Source: Daphnia pulex
Lineage: Eukaryota; Arthropoda; Branchiopoda; Diplostraca; Daphniidae
Direction: 5' to 3'
NCBI RefSeq assembly: GCF_021134715.1
Contig: NC_060027.1
Coordinates: 4,836,001 to 4,900,000 of the forward strand
Length of the DNA: 64,000 bases
The notes below the pieces were generated by a model. The model was not told the DNA's origin, did not search any database, and was given only the letters and a program-made list of their open reading frames with translations. The position numbers and the translations under genes are program-made. How positions within the stretch are numbered: position 1 is the stretch's first letter; the number at the start of each line of letters is the position of its first letter. Shown piece after piece: positions 1 to 11,639 of this stretch.

Positions 1-602
1 TCCCAGAGTTAACCAAAAAGACGAAGCTTTTGAAAATGGATATTCGAAATAAAAGTTGTGCGGCACATTTAATTTGTTACATATGTAGAACACGGTTGTG
101 CAAGATGCGTTGCATTTTATATTATATAATTATGAATTACGAACACAAAATATACTCTTATCTATTTTTCTGTCTTCTTTTTTATGTCGTGGTGTCTTTC
201 AACTTCATACACGGGACTGCTGACCTGACAACAAACCAAAAAGCAAAATTTACACTTATCAACAAGTAACCAGCAAACAACACTACAACAGTTATCAGCT
301 AAAAAAAAACAGTCTGCAATAATATTTGAAATCATAAACGTAAAAAAAATATGTAAATGTACCATACAGTACTGATTTTTGAACATTATATTCAACCAGC
401 GATATTAACCATAAACGACGAGTGTTCACCACAAACGAGAGAAAGAGGTTGCTGTTCTAACATAATATTGTATTTATTTCTTCATGAAAATAGGTTTCAA
501 AAGTAGCGAAAAATAGCATTTTATTCCCGCCGCATTAGACCGACATCGAAATATATTCTCTCGCATGTGGATAATTTCTTAATTTGCGAAGCTGTGCATC
601 AC
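1..602. other. Intergenic, no gene seen
   Basis: A+T-rich DNA downstream of the first carboxypeptidase stop codon. It holds only short ORFs with no recognisable protein similarity and no clear repeat. The part next to position 603 is probably the 3' UTR of that gene. Confidence 0.5.
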
Positions 603-2743
603 TTAGATTGCGTTGATCATTGCTTTCAGTCCGTTCCATGTTTCGATGGCCGTCGGCACAATTTGATCAGGGGGCAACTGGAAGCCATAGGTTCCTGAGT
701 CACGAAGTTCAATGGTGTAGGAATGAACGATCCCTTCATTTTCGTAATAATGATCAGTGGTCACGCCAGAAGCAATATCTGGAAAATAATTGGAATTTTT
801 TAAAATTAATTCCGTCTTATTAGTCTAAAAACTATTCACGAAAAAGACTCAAACTCCTCACAAATGGTAACTGCAGTGTTTCCGTACGTGTACTTAGTCC
901 CGTAAGTAGCTGTCAACGCACCGACGGCGATTTCCATTGCACGGAACTGACGAGAAAAATAATTTATAATCACAACATGTATTTGAAACCGAAAATATTT
1001 CGATCACATTTTAAATTTTACCAAATTTTACCATTTCGGGGTATTCTGGAGGCAAATCAGTGGTGTAACCATAAGCTGACAAAAACATTTGAGAGTAGGA
1101 GTGCATGGACACAGCTGTTTTCACTCTCCCGCGGTCAGCGGCAATAAGGTCCTTTAATTAAAAATCGAGATAAGAAATTAAGATCCATGGATTTCATGCA
1201 TAGAATTTTCGTACAATTAATAATTTCTGAAAAATAAAAAAAAAATTACTTACTCTGAGTGCGCTAGACTCTTTCTCGGAAAATGCAACATTTCCTCGGA
1301 AAGCTAATCACAGAGAAATGTTGTAAATTCTGGAATAAAGAATGTCAATCTACAACTATTGAAAACAATTTATACTATTGGAACAGGGATCGCCTGATGA
1401 TCCAGTACCGCCAAACCCAGCTAGAAAGTTGCGATTGACATCTACACCAATACACGTGGAACCGTTGTTAACGATGCGAGTTTTTCTCCAATTACGATCC
1501 TATGCTTTTAGATTTTTAATTCAGTTAGAATAAGATATTTTCACACATTTTCAGGCAGTTTTTATCAAGTCTATTTACTTACGGTGTTCCAGGTATAAGC
1601 GTATCCATCTGGATTGGCAATAGGAATGAATTTCCAATCATATTGATCGACGAGCGCAGTAATTTCAGGATCGGATCCGTATCCACTTGTAATCTATGCA
1701 CATAAAAGTTTAGAAAATATTCAATTTCACAGTTTGATAAAACTAAAGATCCAATCGGTTTTATCAAGGAGAGGAGCTATTAAGGGACATCAGAAAAAAT
1801 ATTCTACTCATGCATAAAATACCTGATCAATAATCCAAATGCAAGTGGCACCGGTAATCCACTCACGGGCATGTATATTGCAGTCGAAGAAATGGACGGG
1901 TTTATTGGCAGAAAGGTCACTGCTAATAATTGCTTGGACAATATCGCGACCCTCTTCACTTGTACCTCCAGTCTTGAGTGAAACTATCGGATTGGTGTTA
2001 GCTAGGTCAGTCAAGTAAGCCATCACCTATATGCAGAACGAATGTATAACAGTAAAAGCCATGTATGATGTCATTTATTGGGCAAAGAGTTAGATTTTTA
2101 CCTCTTCGTATGTGTGATAATTTTCAACATCAATAGCTTTGTTGCCATTGTAGAGTGCACGGCGTAGGGCAATGTTCTGTTGTTCTTTTTTGTCTAGTTG
2201 ACCGAGATCAGCAATTAGGATTTTATGACTGATGTTTCTCTCAGCCAATAGCTGAGTGACGTGAGCGTAACTTGGGAAAGAATAGCAAAATTAGAATAAA
2301 ATCTACTAACGCACGTACCGTAAGATCAAAAAAATGAAAAATTCTGTAAGTTTATAATATATTGGCTTAAAGAGTAAAGACTCACGATTCTGCATTGATG
2401 CGAATATCTGCAAATTGCTTGACTGCTGCAGGCAAGATCCAGAAATCGATCGAACTAGTTGATTCCCAATCGCGCAAAAATTCTAATTGCTCAGGAGTTT
2501 CGGGAATAGCGCGTAACACTAAATTCCTATAAAAATAGTTTGATTATAAGGTCCCATCAAGTGTTAAAATCGAGTTCTGGGAGATTTCGATTTCAATTTA
2601 AAAAACAAATTATCCTTTCGTATACTTATGCATTATTCTTTAAAAATTATATTTTAAACCTTTTACCCGGAATAATTAATTCTGGACGCTGAAGAGATGG
2701 CTAAAATTAAGGCGAATATGAGTGCTATTACGCAAAGCTTCAT
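603..2743 (-). CDS. Zinc metallocarboxypeptidase, M14A (pancreatic A/B type), copy 1
   Basis: Secreted digestive-type carboxypeptidase that removes C-terminal residues. Ten exons (minus strand): 2667-2743, 2386-2526, 2102-2270, 1823-2026, 1583-1693, 1376-1499, 1254-1303, 1032-1151, 862-946, 603-778. Together they give 1257 nt, 418 aa, with every junction in phase. Residues 1-19 are a hydrophobic signal peptide, about 20-110 an activation propeptide, then the catalytic domain. Visible catalytic residues: zinc ligands H181 and E184 in NIHAREW, and H309 in SMHSYS; substrate residues R239, N256, R257 and Y361; general base E384 in TIELRD. The site equivalent to bovine residue 255 is Thr, neither the A-type Ile nor the B-type Asp, so specificity is open. 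It sits head-to-tail with a paralogue at 3637-5928. Length is normal for the family and nothing is broken. Confidence 0.95.
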
Positions 2744-3636
2744 TTTCAAACTTAATTATGAATCCTGGACTTGTAACCTTCAGCACGCAACCGGTAGAAA
2801 CTGGTGATAAAGAATTAAAGATCATGTAGCCGATCGTTCTCTTTGCTATTTGGCAATAATATCACACATCAGCCGGATCTGTTATCGCACGATAATCTTG
2901 TTTTCATGTACTTTTGTACTGCTGTGCCAGCATCAACAGTCAACAAACAAAATTGGTCCATGGTGAACGAGACGACTTTAGAACGTAAACAAGTCAACAA
3001 CAACAAACTTTCGATTATTTGCTTTAGCGCTATCAAAATTAGACTGTTCTAAATTGGGCCCAACCATCACTATAACCAAGTACAGTCTGCTGTACTGTAC
3101 CGTAACCCACGTCAACGAGAATCGAGCTCCAGACTTACGTAAAACGTTAAGCGACGCACACACGGACTTGCGATAAAAGAAAACGACGGGAAAAAACGTT
3201 GATATAAGACATACACTTTCTGTTGACACGAGGAAAGAGACGTTTTATAGATAAAGTGTATTTTGATGTAGACGTGCAACTAAACATTGTGATAGATTAA
3301 TTTCGTCCATTCGTTTTGACAACCCATATCGTTCCTTGCGACTAAATTAGAATATACCATACTGAAAATTAAATAAGGAGGTTAAATAATGGCTTCAAGG
3401 GAATTTAAAATTTTTAATAATGTTGAATAGATTTGGCGGGAATAAATCTTGCATAGAAAGGGATATTTATATGTTCAGCGAAATAAATTGTTCTTTTTGT
3501 GATGTAATAATAATATAGGATGCAAGACGGAATTCATTTATAAGGGTATATTATTTCATTTAAGTGTATACATATTTCTCATCATTATATCTGTATAGAT
3601 GCAGAAAGCTATATCTGTTTCGTTGCGGGTGTTTTT
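2744..3636. other. Intergenic region between the two carboxypeptidases
   Basis: About 0.9 kb that should hold the promoter of the gene ending at 603 and the 3' UTR of the one starting at 5928. GATA-like TTATCA/TGATAA words occur near 2805-2815, but I see no convincing TATA box. No coding sequence was recognised. Confidence 0.4.
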
Positions 3637-5928
3637 TTAAATGGCATTTATGAAGGCTTTGATTCCATTCCAAGTTTCGGTAGCTGTTGGCACAATTAGT
3701 CTTGGGGGGAGTTCAAAACCGTACAGACCAGTATCACGTAGCTCAATAGTGTACGAGTGTACAACCCCTTCATTCTTATAGTAATGATCTGTGGTAGTGC
3801 CGGATGCGATGTCTACGGTTTAAGCAGAATTATGATGGTTAACAACAAATAAAACATTTTTGGAACGCGTAATAGAAAGTAAAATCATTCAGGAATTTAG
3901 AAACTTACAGAGGACAGTGCCGGTGCTACCGTAATCGTATACAGTTCCATAAGTAGCAGTGAGTGCATCGACGCCAGCCCTCATGGCACGTAACTAAAGT
4001 GGAAAAAAAACGAATTTTAAACTCATCTCGACTCATCTCTATTGTGGTGCAAGATAATTATTTTTCTCGTCTTACCATTTCGGGGTACTCCGCTGGTAAA
4101 GCACTTGAATAAGAATAAGAAGATAGCCATAATTGAGAGTAGGAATGCATGGAGATGGCTGTTTTCACTCTTCCGGCATCGGCGGCAATCAGGTTCTTTT
4201 TTGACGAATAAGTACAAAAGATTTTTTGATTAATCGTCGAATTCAAATTAGTGAAGGTGATAACAAATTTGATATACTTTGAGCGTAATAGATTCCGGCT
4301 CGGAAAATTCTGCCGCTCCGTGAAAAGCTGATGGAGAAAGTGGTATTTAGCAGATTTCGAAAAAATTTTAAAGTCATACATGGTTTAAATAGCAAAAGCA
4401 ATATTTACTTTCTGAACAAGGACCATTTGAGGAACCAGTACCACCGAAGCCAACAGGGAAGTTACGGTTAAGGTCGACGCCCACACAAACAGAGCCAGGG
4501 TTGACCGCACGATTCTTTCGCCAAAGTCGATCCTATAAGCATTGCGGAATGAGTAATGGTTTAAAGAAAAAAAATTGTTGGATTTTACTACTTAAAAGAT
4601 TATTACAAAAAAAAAATAAAAAATTAATTCAAATTTTTTTCCCGGAGTCTTCTCACCCATCAATGATTTTATGGATTTTACTTACATTTTTTAGTTATAG
4701 CTACTTACATTGGTCCAGCTGAAGGCATACCCATCTGGATTGGCAATAGGAACAAATTTCCAGTCATACTGATCAACGAGCGCAGTTATCTCCGGATCAG
4801 AACCATATCCAGTAGTTATCTACATTATTTACGTATGAAAGCAAAAAATAAAATAAAATAATAATAATAATTACAAACTGAAATGAAATCCGACGAACAA
4901 ATAATTAACACCCTGGCAATAATAAATGTTACCATTCATACCGTGTCAATAATCCAAACGCAGGTGGCTGCGGTAATCCATTCTCTAGCGTGAATGTTGC
5001 AGTCAAACCAGGCGATTGGTTTATTAGCGGATAGGTCACTGCTGATTGTTGCCTGAACGATATCGCGACCCTCAATACTGGAACCTGCGACCATGGTGGT
5101 AACTAACGGGTTGGTGCTGGCCAGCTCAGCCAAATAGGCCATCACCTTTTAAATGATTTCAGTCTTAAGATTAAATATGGGTCGGTAAAGACCAAGAGAG
5201 TTGGGATTTAAAAGATTACCTCTTCATAGGTGTGATAATTTTCTACATCGATGGCCTTGTCACCATTGTAGAGCGCACGGCGAAGAGCAATTTCCTGTTG
5301 TTCCTGTCGTTCCAGCTCTCCGAGATTGGAAATCAAAATTTTGTGGTTCAATTTTTTATCGAGCAATATTTGGGCAACATGCTTGTACCTATTATCATCG
5401 TCATTACATTAAACAAAAGTATGTACAATGCATTATTTTTAACGTATATAATAAGCCAAGCGCATACGATTCAGGGCTGACGCGGATGTCGGTGAATGTT
5501 TTAGTTGTAGCTGCTCGGGACCAGAAATCAATAGAGCTGGTCGATTCCCAATCGCTCAAGAATTTTATCTGTTCTTCCGTTTTGGGGGATACACGGATCA
5601 CCATATGACTTTGAAAGGACAAAATTAATAAATTTTATTGCTCTTAATCCTAAAGTAATACAATTTGTTTTGTGGATGCTGCATGATTGATTGCTATATT
5701 TTTCCTACTTTCTTACAGATAGGGAGCAACGGTTACACATGACACGACTCGCTGGTAGAAAACAAACATTATCGTGCCTTGCATGACTGTTGAAAATGCA
5801 TTATTTTCTAATATAGGACAGATGATGCTGTAAAATGAAATAAAATACCCGGTGTAGTCGACTTTGACAGCTGTAGTACTGAGAGCCAGCAAAGCACAGA
5901 TACAGAAGACCGGTCCGTGAATTCTCAT
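3637..5928 (-). CDS. Zinc metallocarboxypeptidase, M14A (pancreatic A/B type), copy 2
   Basis: Paralogue of the preceding gene in the same orientation. Ten exons: 5849-5928, 5468-5608, 5220-5388, 4942-5145, 4709-4819, 4409-4532, 4278-4327, 4076-4195, 3909-3993, 3637-3812. They total 1260 nt and 419 aa. Exons 2-10 have exactly the same lengths (141, 169, 204, 111, 124, 50, 120, 85, 176 nt) and phases as copy 1; only exon 1 is 3 nt longer. It has a signal peptide, a propeptide, the HAREW zinc motif, DLNRNF, SMHSYS and TIELRD, so it should be active. Thr again occupies the 255-equivalent site. The pair is a tandem dupl­ication old enough for clear protein divergence while gene structure stayed frozen. 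Confidence 0.95.
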
Positions 5929-6026
5929 TTTGAAAAGTTTTACAAAAAATGTTGCGAATGAATTCAAAATGACAACGTACAAAACAAAACCAATGAACGT
6001 AATGCAAGGATAAATTGCCGAGTCAG

Positions 6027-6033
6027 TTTTATA
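6027..6033 (-). promoter_or_regulatory. TATA box of carboxypeptidase copy 2
   Basis: TATAAAA on the minus strand, 99-105 bp upstream of the start codon at 5928, with TCAGT-like initiator sequence nearby. Position fits a core promoter; start of transcription is inferred. Confidence 0.5.
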
Positions 6034-6456
6034 GTCTCACGATCAAACTTGTTATCATATTTAGAAAGCCTTTTTAAACATTAACGTATATTCATTTTTA
6101 TCATGATCCCATATTTATCGACTAAATCTACTAACACAACCAAAGTCTAATATTAACCTTCACAAACCTTTGTCATTGGCCCATTGCGTAATCAATGCGC
6201 TGCTATACACTTTTGGTTCGTCAATATCGGTTAATCATAACCAACATGTCCTACTTGTGTCGTTTGGTGTGAACTACTCGCGTCACAGAGAACAAAATAA
6301 ACGGTGAGACGACAAACAAGTTTTTTTATTTCACGAGACGTGAACACGGCAGACAGAAATATATATTTGTAATATATATTTGTATTTTTTATATTATTTT
6401 TTTATATTTAGTATTCTTTGTAATATATTCAGAATCGAGTTAATTCTAATTCTAAC

Positions 6457-6532
6457 GATGGCACGAAATTGCTTGGCATCACATTTTGCCCAACACGCAT
6501 TAAAACTGGGCCACAAAAGCCACAAAAACATG
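6457..6532 (-). pseudogene. Fragment of an Rh ammonium-channel exon
   Basis: About 76 bp that aligns by eye with the inside of the Rh exon at 46695-46770, with roughly ten substitutions. On the minus strand it still reads [13 protein letters not shown], then a diverged stretch ending QFRAI, matching the Rh protein. Homology stops close to the exon border and no other Rh exon is nearby, so it is a detached scrap of this or another Rh gene. A truncated foldback element begins 60 bp away. Confidence 0.7.
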
Positions 6533-6593
6533 TGCATTTGTTGCATTTTGCTGTCAACATTGCAGAGCTGCCGCATCATCCCAAATCCCCTTG

Positions 6594-6885
6594 TAGTAAC
6601 AGTCATTTTAGCATTTTCACCCAAAACAAATTTTTAAAAGCGATTTTTTTAATGAGCTTTATTTATACCGATGTTTTCTTACTCTGTGTAAAACCCGCCC
6701 AAGAAAAAATAAAGGCGTCATATTAAAATGCGTTAAAAAATTAACTATCTGCTAAATGGTTTCTTTTTATTTAAAATTTTTTATTTAAAAAATACAGGGA
6801 TAAAGAAAATTGGAAGATTAACTTAAGTTCCAATTTTTGTTTAATTTCAATGTAATTTAGTATTTTATTATTATTTTATTAGTAT
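6594..6885 (+). mobile_element. One-armed copy of the foldback element seen at 30132-30962
   Basis: Begins TAGTAACAGTCATTTTAGCA and follows the left arm of the complete element at 30132, including the conserved run around AAACCCGCCCAAG at about 6690. It then runs into sequence matching the inverted inner part of that element. The second arm is missing. Confidence 0.7.
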
Positions 6886-7815
6886 TTTTTAAACAAAAAA
6901 ATGAAAAATCCAAAGTGGGAAAAATAAAAGAAATTTCAAGATATTAGCAAAATACAGATTTGGAATGATTTGACAACTGTGCAAGAGGGGAAATGAAGGA
7001 AGAAAACGACTAAAATAAAAAAAAATTTATTTGAAATTAAATCGTCCCCTAATTTGGCACCACTGCTCCACCCCCTTTTCTCGTACTGGCCATGTTCACC
7101 ACCTTCAAGCCCTTTGTTCAACGGGGCAGTTAGAAGAATTTTTTTGATTAGAATTAAGACCTTCTAGATTTGGGGAGGAGCAAAAACTTTTCACACACAA
7201 TTTTCTCTGTCATGTAATTTTTCAGTTGCAAAAAACATACCCTCATGTATGGATTCTATATTGCTTTTCAATATGGAAATTGCTGTCACATATGAATTAT
7301 GCTTTTACTGATGCGTTTCTTATCCATTATTGTCTGTGCTAGTACGTTACGAAGCTGATTACGAAGTTCTTAGCGGTTCTTAGTCAATAAAAGGAGCATT
7401 TGAACACCCAACTTCCCAATGGGAAAACCAAAATAGCAAGCCTCCGATGGGTTTAACACTAAATTTTTTTCTGTACACCTTGCCCAAATGAGGTTAATTT
7501 TAGCAAAGTTTCTCATCTTTCAATATACGCAAAATTTAAGCAAAATCGCAAATTACGCAAATTGCATTGCAAAAATATACAAAATTAAATAAAACTCAAG
7601 TAAAAGCTAGGTTTCAACAAGTTTCAATACTGAAACTAAATAAAAAATTTGTGACAAAAGTACGGAAATAATAAAACTAGAACAAGTACGTGAATTACGC
7701 ACAATATGTGCAAATCTAGCAAATATGCGGAAATTACGCAAAAAATAAACAAATTACGCAAAAATAGCAAATTAAGCAATTTATAATCTTCCAAACTCCG
7801 TTTCTTTCATTTTTG
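6886..7815. other. A+T-rich low-complexity DNA
   Basis: Dominated by irregular repeats of ACGCAAATT/GCAAATTA-type words, densest at 7500-7790. No gene recognised. Confidence 0.4.
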
Positions 7816-7819
7816 CCTT

Positions 7820-8060
7820 CCGATTCTGTCACTGCAGTGACTTCCTGCTCATGAGCAGGAAGCGTTCATTTAACTCCTTGTCATGAAATTCCCTAGAAGT
7901 TTGGCCGGACCGGGTGGGTTGGTGGTTGGTTGGTTGGCTGGGTGGTTGACTGTATCCAAATGTTTTCTCTCCCATTAAGCCCTTTTTGCTCTCTTCTGTT
8001 TTGATGACCTAATTTTCCTGTTCCAGTCAACCCCCACTTCTTTTTCTTGAAAATATGTAA
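7820..8060 (-). pseudogene. Decayed third copy of the tandem coding module
   Basis: Resembles the coding exon at 8178-8410 (shared words around CTCTTCTGTTTTGATGACCT and the GGTTGG-rich stretch) but is broken throughout, and a GGTTGG microsatellite-like run at 7918-7950 replaces part of it. The companion upstream exon is absent. Confidence 0.55.
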
Positions 8061-8177
8061 GTAAACAATAACTGGAGGAAGTTTGACAATATAACGAACA
8101 CCAGTACAGAAATCTAAAAGGTTGAATCGGGAATTTGAACGTTTTTTTCTCTTATTTTTGTGTTATGTTTGGCTTTT

Positions 8178-8569
8178 TCAATTATATTGTTCTTCTTCCT
8201 CCTCGCTCGTGCTGCAATTATCCGAGAAGCTTTCGCATAACTTTTTTTCATCAAAGTCCTCTGAAGTTGTGGCTGGACTGGGTGGGTTAGTATCTGGATG
8301 ATTAAGTTTATCGGAATGTTTCTTTTCCCACGTAGCCCTTTTTGCCCTCTTCTGTGTTGCTGACCTCATTTTCCTCTTCCAGTCAATCACAACTTCTTTC
8401 TCTTGAAAATCTGCATTGGTTTGGTTAATTAATTATTCCTTGTTGCTTTTAATTTTTTTTTTCAAATATGTTACAGGTATACCTTTGATTGGAATATCGT
8501 TGTTTTTAGGATCAACAGAGTCTGGTGATTCCATTTCAGACTTTATGCAGTACGCTTCACATTCATCTT
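8178..8569 (-). CDS. Two-exon charged protein tail, module copy B (partial)
   Basis: Exons 8483-8569 and 8178-8410 join in phase 1 to encode about 106 residues: an acidic first part, a Lys/Arg-rich centre (WKRKMRS...KRAKRATWEKKH) and a Ser/Asp/Glu tail ending in a run of Glu. I do not recognise a family; the composition suggests a nuclear protein, possibly of a transposon. No upstream exon with a start codon was found, so this is the 3' part of a gene or a gene remnant. The same two exons recur at 8700-9088. Confidence 0.45.
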
Positions 8570-8699
8570 CTGTAATTACACAAAGTAAATTGGTATTATT
8601 ATATAAAGTAGCTTATTCAAAATATTTATAAGGTATGGCTCAACAAACAAAAAAAGAGAAAAAATTCTCTTTTTTTGTTTGTTTTGTTTTTTTCAATTT

Positions 8700-9088
8700 T
8701 ATTGTTCTTCTTCCTCCTCGCTCGTGCTGCAATTATCCGAGAAGCTGTTGCATAACTCACTTTCCTCAAAGTCCTCTGAAGTTTTGGCTGGACTGGGTGC
8801 GTTTTTGGCTGGATGATTAACTTTATCCAAATGTTTCTTCTCCCACTTAGTCCTTTTTGCTCTCTTCTGTGATGCTGACCCCATCTTCCTTTACCAGTCA
8901 ACCACCTCTTCCTTTTCTTGAGAATCTGCATTGTTTTTGTAAGTTAATTATTCCTTGTTTCTTTTATTTTTTTTTTAAAAATATTTTACAGGTGTACCTT
9001 TGAAGGGATGATCATTGTTTTTAGAATCATCCCCAGAGTCTGATGATTCAATTTCAAACTTTTTTGCAGTAAGCTTCGCATTCATCAT
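8700..9088 (-). pseudogene. Two-exon charged protein tail, module copy C (frameshifted)
   Basis: Duplicate of the module at 8178-8569, offset about 520 bp. Exons correspond to 8998-9088 and 8700-8930. The first exon carries one extra base relative to copy B, and the second has a stop codon soon after its start (a TGG-TAA where copy B reads through), so it is broken. The shared Ser/Glu tail is still well preserved. Confidence 0.6.
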
Positions 9089-9099
9089 CTGTAAATACA

Positions 9100-10156
9100 C
9101 AAAGTAATCAATGTTGCACTCTGCTGCTGATTCAGCTTATCTATTTATTGATTTTTTTACCCAAAAAACCTAAATGTTTTATTTTTAGCCTATTAATGTC
9201 TCAGGAATCGAATTAAAAATGGTTATAATTAAGTCTACGATTTAAAAAATAACGAATTGAAGGATTTAAACCACTGACAAGGAACCTTGATGGGTATACT
9301 TTCAGAAATTATCGTATACATCCCATATTCTTGAAGAAATTTAGATAATAGGATAATAATAAACATAAAAACAATCGAATCTTTTAGATGAGAAGTTCAG
9401 TTTCAATAATGCGATGATGGATGCGAAGACAAGCTCTTGCTCCTTCGATTCGTTGGAAGACTTCCACTTTATGGGGCCTTTTCAACAACCGTTTCACTTC
9501 CAACGGGTTCGCTTATAAAGAAGCACACTGGTTTTATAACTCGTATCTATATTACAAACCGTGTCCCACTTATCATTTAGGGGGAACTCAATGATCACTT
9601 TGTCACTATCCCATGCATCATATTGTTTATAGTTCAAGCATCCTACTTTGTTGACGCCCTAACCACTAGACCATGGGCACTTTAACAGTTTACTTATTTC
9701 CAATCTATTTATATTTGCCTTTTGACTTTCAATTTTCTGGACAAGATACATCAGTATCTTGTAAAATAACACGCTACCTGAAAATAAATTATTTATTCAT
9801 AACAAATAGTTTGTCTCCCTATTCTTTTGAAATAATTAGGGGGAGGGTTAGTTGATGAAATGTATTAACTGGACTGATTCTAAAATTTCCGGTATCCCAA
9901 TATGCAATGTGTTACACACAAAAATGGTTTTTTGAGCAAAAAAATAGATCATACGTCTTATATTTTCAGAAATAAACTTGATAACATTACTTGAGCATGA
10001 TTACAAAAAAATTGGTACAAAATAAGTAAAGATTCACCATTAAAAATCTCTCCGAAAATCATTGTTTCTTCATTTTTAAATCAAGTGACAAAATCGGAAG
10101 GTGAAAATTGAAGAAAAGGAGTTTGGAAGATAATAAATTGAAGATGTAGAGGTCAG
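9100..10156. other. Intergenic with a weak tRNA-like SINE head
   Basis: At about 9656-9676 the minus strand reads like a tRNA-derived A box (CATGGTCTAGTGGTTAGGGC), but the following B box is degraded. Otherwise A+T-rich DNA without recognisable genes. Confidence 0.4.
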
Positions 10157-11051
10157 ATGAAAGATGAATCTGGTAAATCGTACTTTAAAACCCTTCAAAA
10201 AAATGTCAAAGTTTAAGTTTTGCTTGAAACAATTACCTTAGTTTTATTTGCAGAAACTGACAGCGAACAGAAGTTTCCAGAAAGTGAAAATTTTTATAAT
10301 GGTTCTTTTGTGTGTGGTAAGATTTGGTATGCCACTTAAATTTAAAATCTCAACACAAATAATTAATTTTTTCTTCAATTTCAAACATAAACAATGCATA
10401 TATTGAAGAACAAAAAAATCATTCTTCCATTTTCATAAGATGTCCTGATTGTCCTGGTATAACAAATCCATGATAATATTGAGGAAATTCTTTAACATTC
10501 ATACCTTTAGAAGAGGATCAAGAAATCTTGGATGAAGATGACTTATTGTCCGACGGTTTTGCTACAGATAGTGATTACTCCCCCGAAGATAATGAGAGTG
10601 TGAACTTGAATGAAACCGAACTGGATTCTGCTTTATTCCTGGCACATAAAGCATATGGTTCAGCATACGGTTCGTACCTTATATATATATTGAATAAACT
10701 ACCTTATATAATACCTAATTATTCATTCCCTAATGGGCATACGGTATACACGAAATAATTTTTTTTTAATGAGTAATGTGTTAAACTTAGGATTCTCAGA
10801 AATTGTTCTTTCTGCATTTTTCTTTCAATCAGTATCAAACGAAATTTTGTGCATTTTTATTTGAAATATCTAACTAAACCCTTACAAAACGTTCAGAACT
10901 CTATAAAGGCTAATAAAACAAATGCTCAACGATCTGTATTTGTGATAAACATTTTGCAGCAGCTTGGTGTGCTGATGCTTTTCTAACTAGAAAGAAACTG
11001 GAAACGGCTAGAACCACACTTAATTATAGTTACAAGCATTTTGAAAAATAA
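10157..11051 (+). CDS. Small acidic hypothetical protein, four exons
   Basis: Exons 10157-10172, 10254-10316, 10511-10657 and 10960-11051 join with all borders in phase 1. They encode 105 aa, starting MKDES and ending KHFEK. The middle is strongly acidic (DEDDLLSDGFATDSDYSPED) and the last exon basic. I recognise no family; acidic N-termini of this kind occur in piggyBac-like transposase remnants, which is only a guess. The model is hand-built; consistent phase over three introns is the main support. Confidence 0.4.
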
Positions 11052-11221
11052 ATGCAGTATTTAAAATTACAATTTTTTAATTTTCCGTTTACTTTTTTCC
11101 AAGGTTTTATACATCAATTAACTACTTTGATATAAACAAAGTTCATTTAAAATAAATTTAATGATAATTTCTTTGGTGTCAAATGGCTGTTCTGACCATA
11201 CCATACATGGGTGAGACAGGA

Positions 11222-11275
11222 GGTAATCATACCGGTAATCATACCGGTAATCTTACCGGTAATCATACCGGCACC
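11222..11275 (+). repeat. 12-bp tandem repeat (ACCGGTAATCAT)
   Basis: About four consecutive copies of ACCGGTAATCAT with one variant unit (TCTT). No gene overlaps it. Confidence 0.8.
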
Positions 11276-11639
11276 CTTCAATTACAAATTTAAAAAGCTT
11301 GCAAATCTTTCGACTTTTTGAACCCCAAGTTCTCAATTCCAAGATATTTAATAATTAGAAAAGGCTTTTTGAATTTATCAAAATGTTGGAAATTATTGAA
11401 AAAAAACTCGGAGAACTTGTCAGAAGTGTGAAAAGTATGTTTATTTATGTATAAATCTTTATGAAAAAATAACAAATAAGATTTCCCAGGTAAGAGAGAA
11501 TAATTTGTAATTTTTCAGATGTAGTTTGATGAACCATTCATCAAACACTGCTTGCGATCCACAAACCAATAATCGTACAAACTAATAAAACTAATAAAAT
11601 ATTTCGAAAAATAAAAGATGATACCTTTAATTTAGGGAA

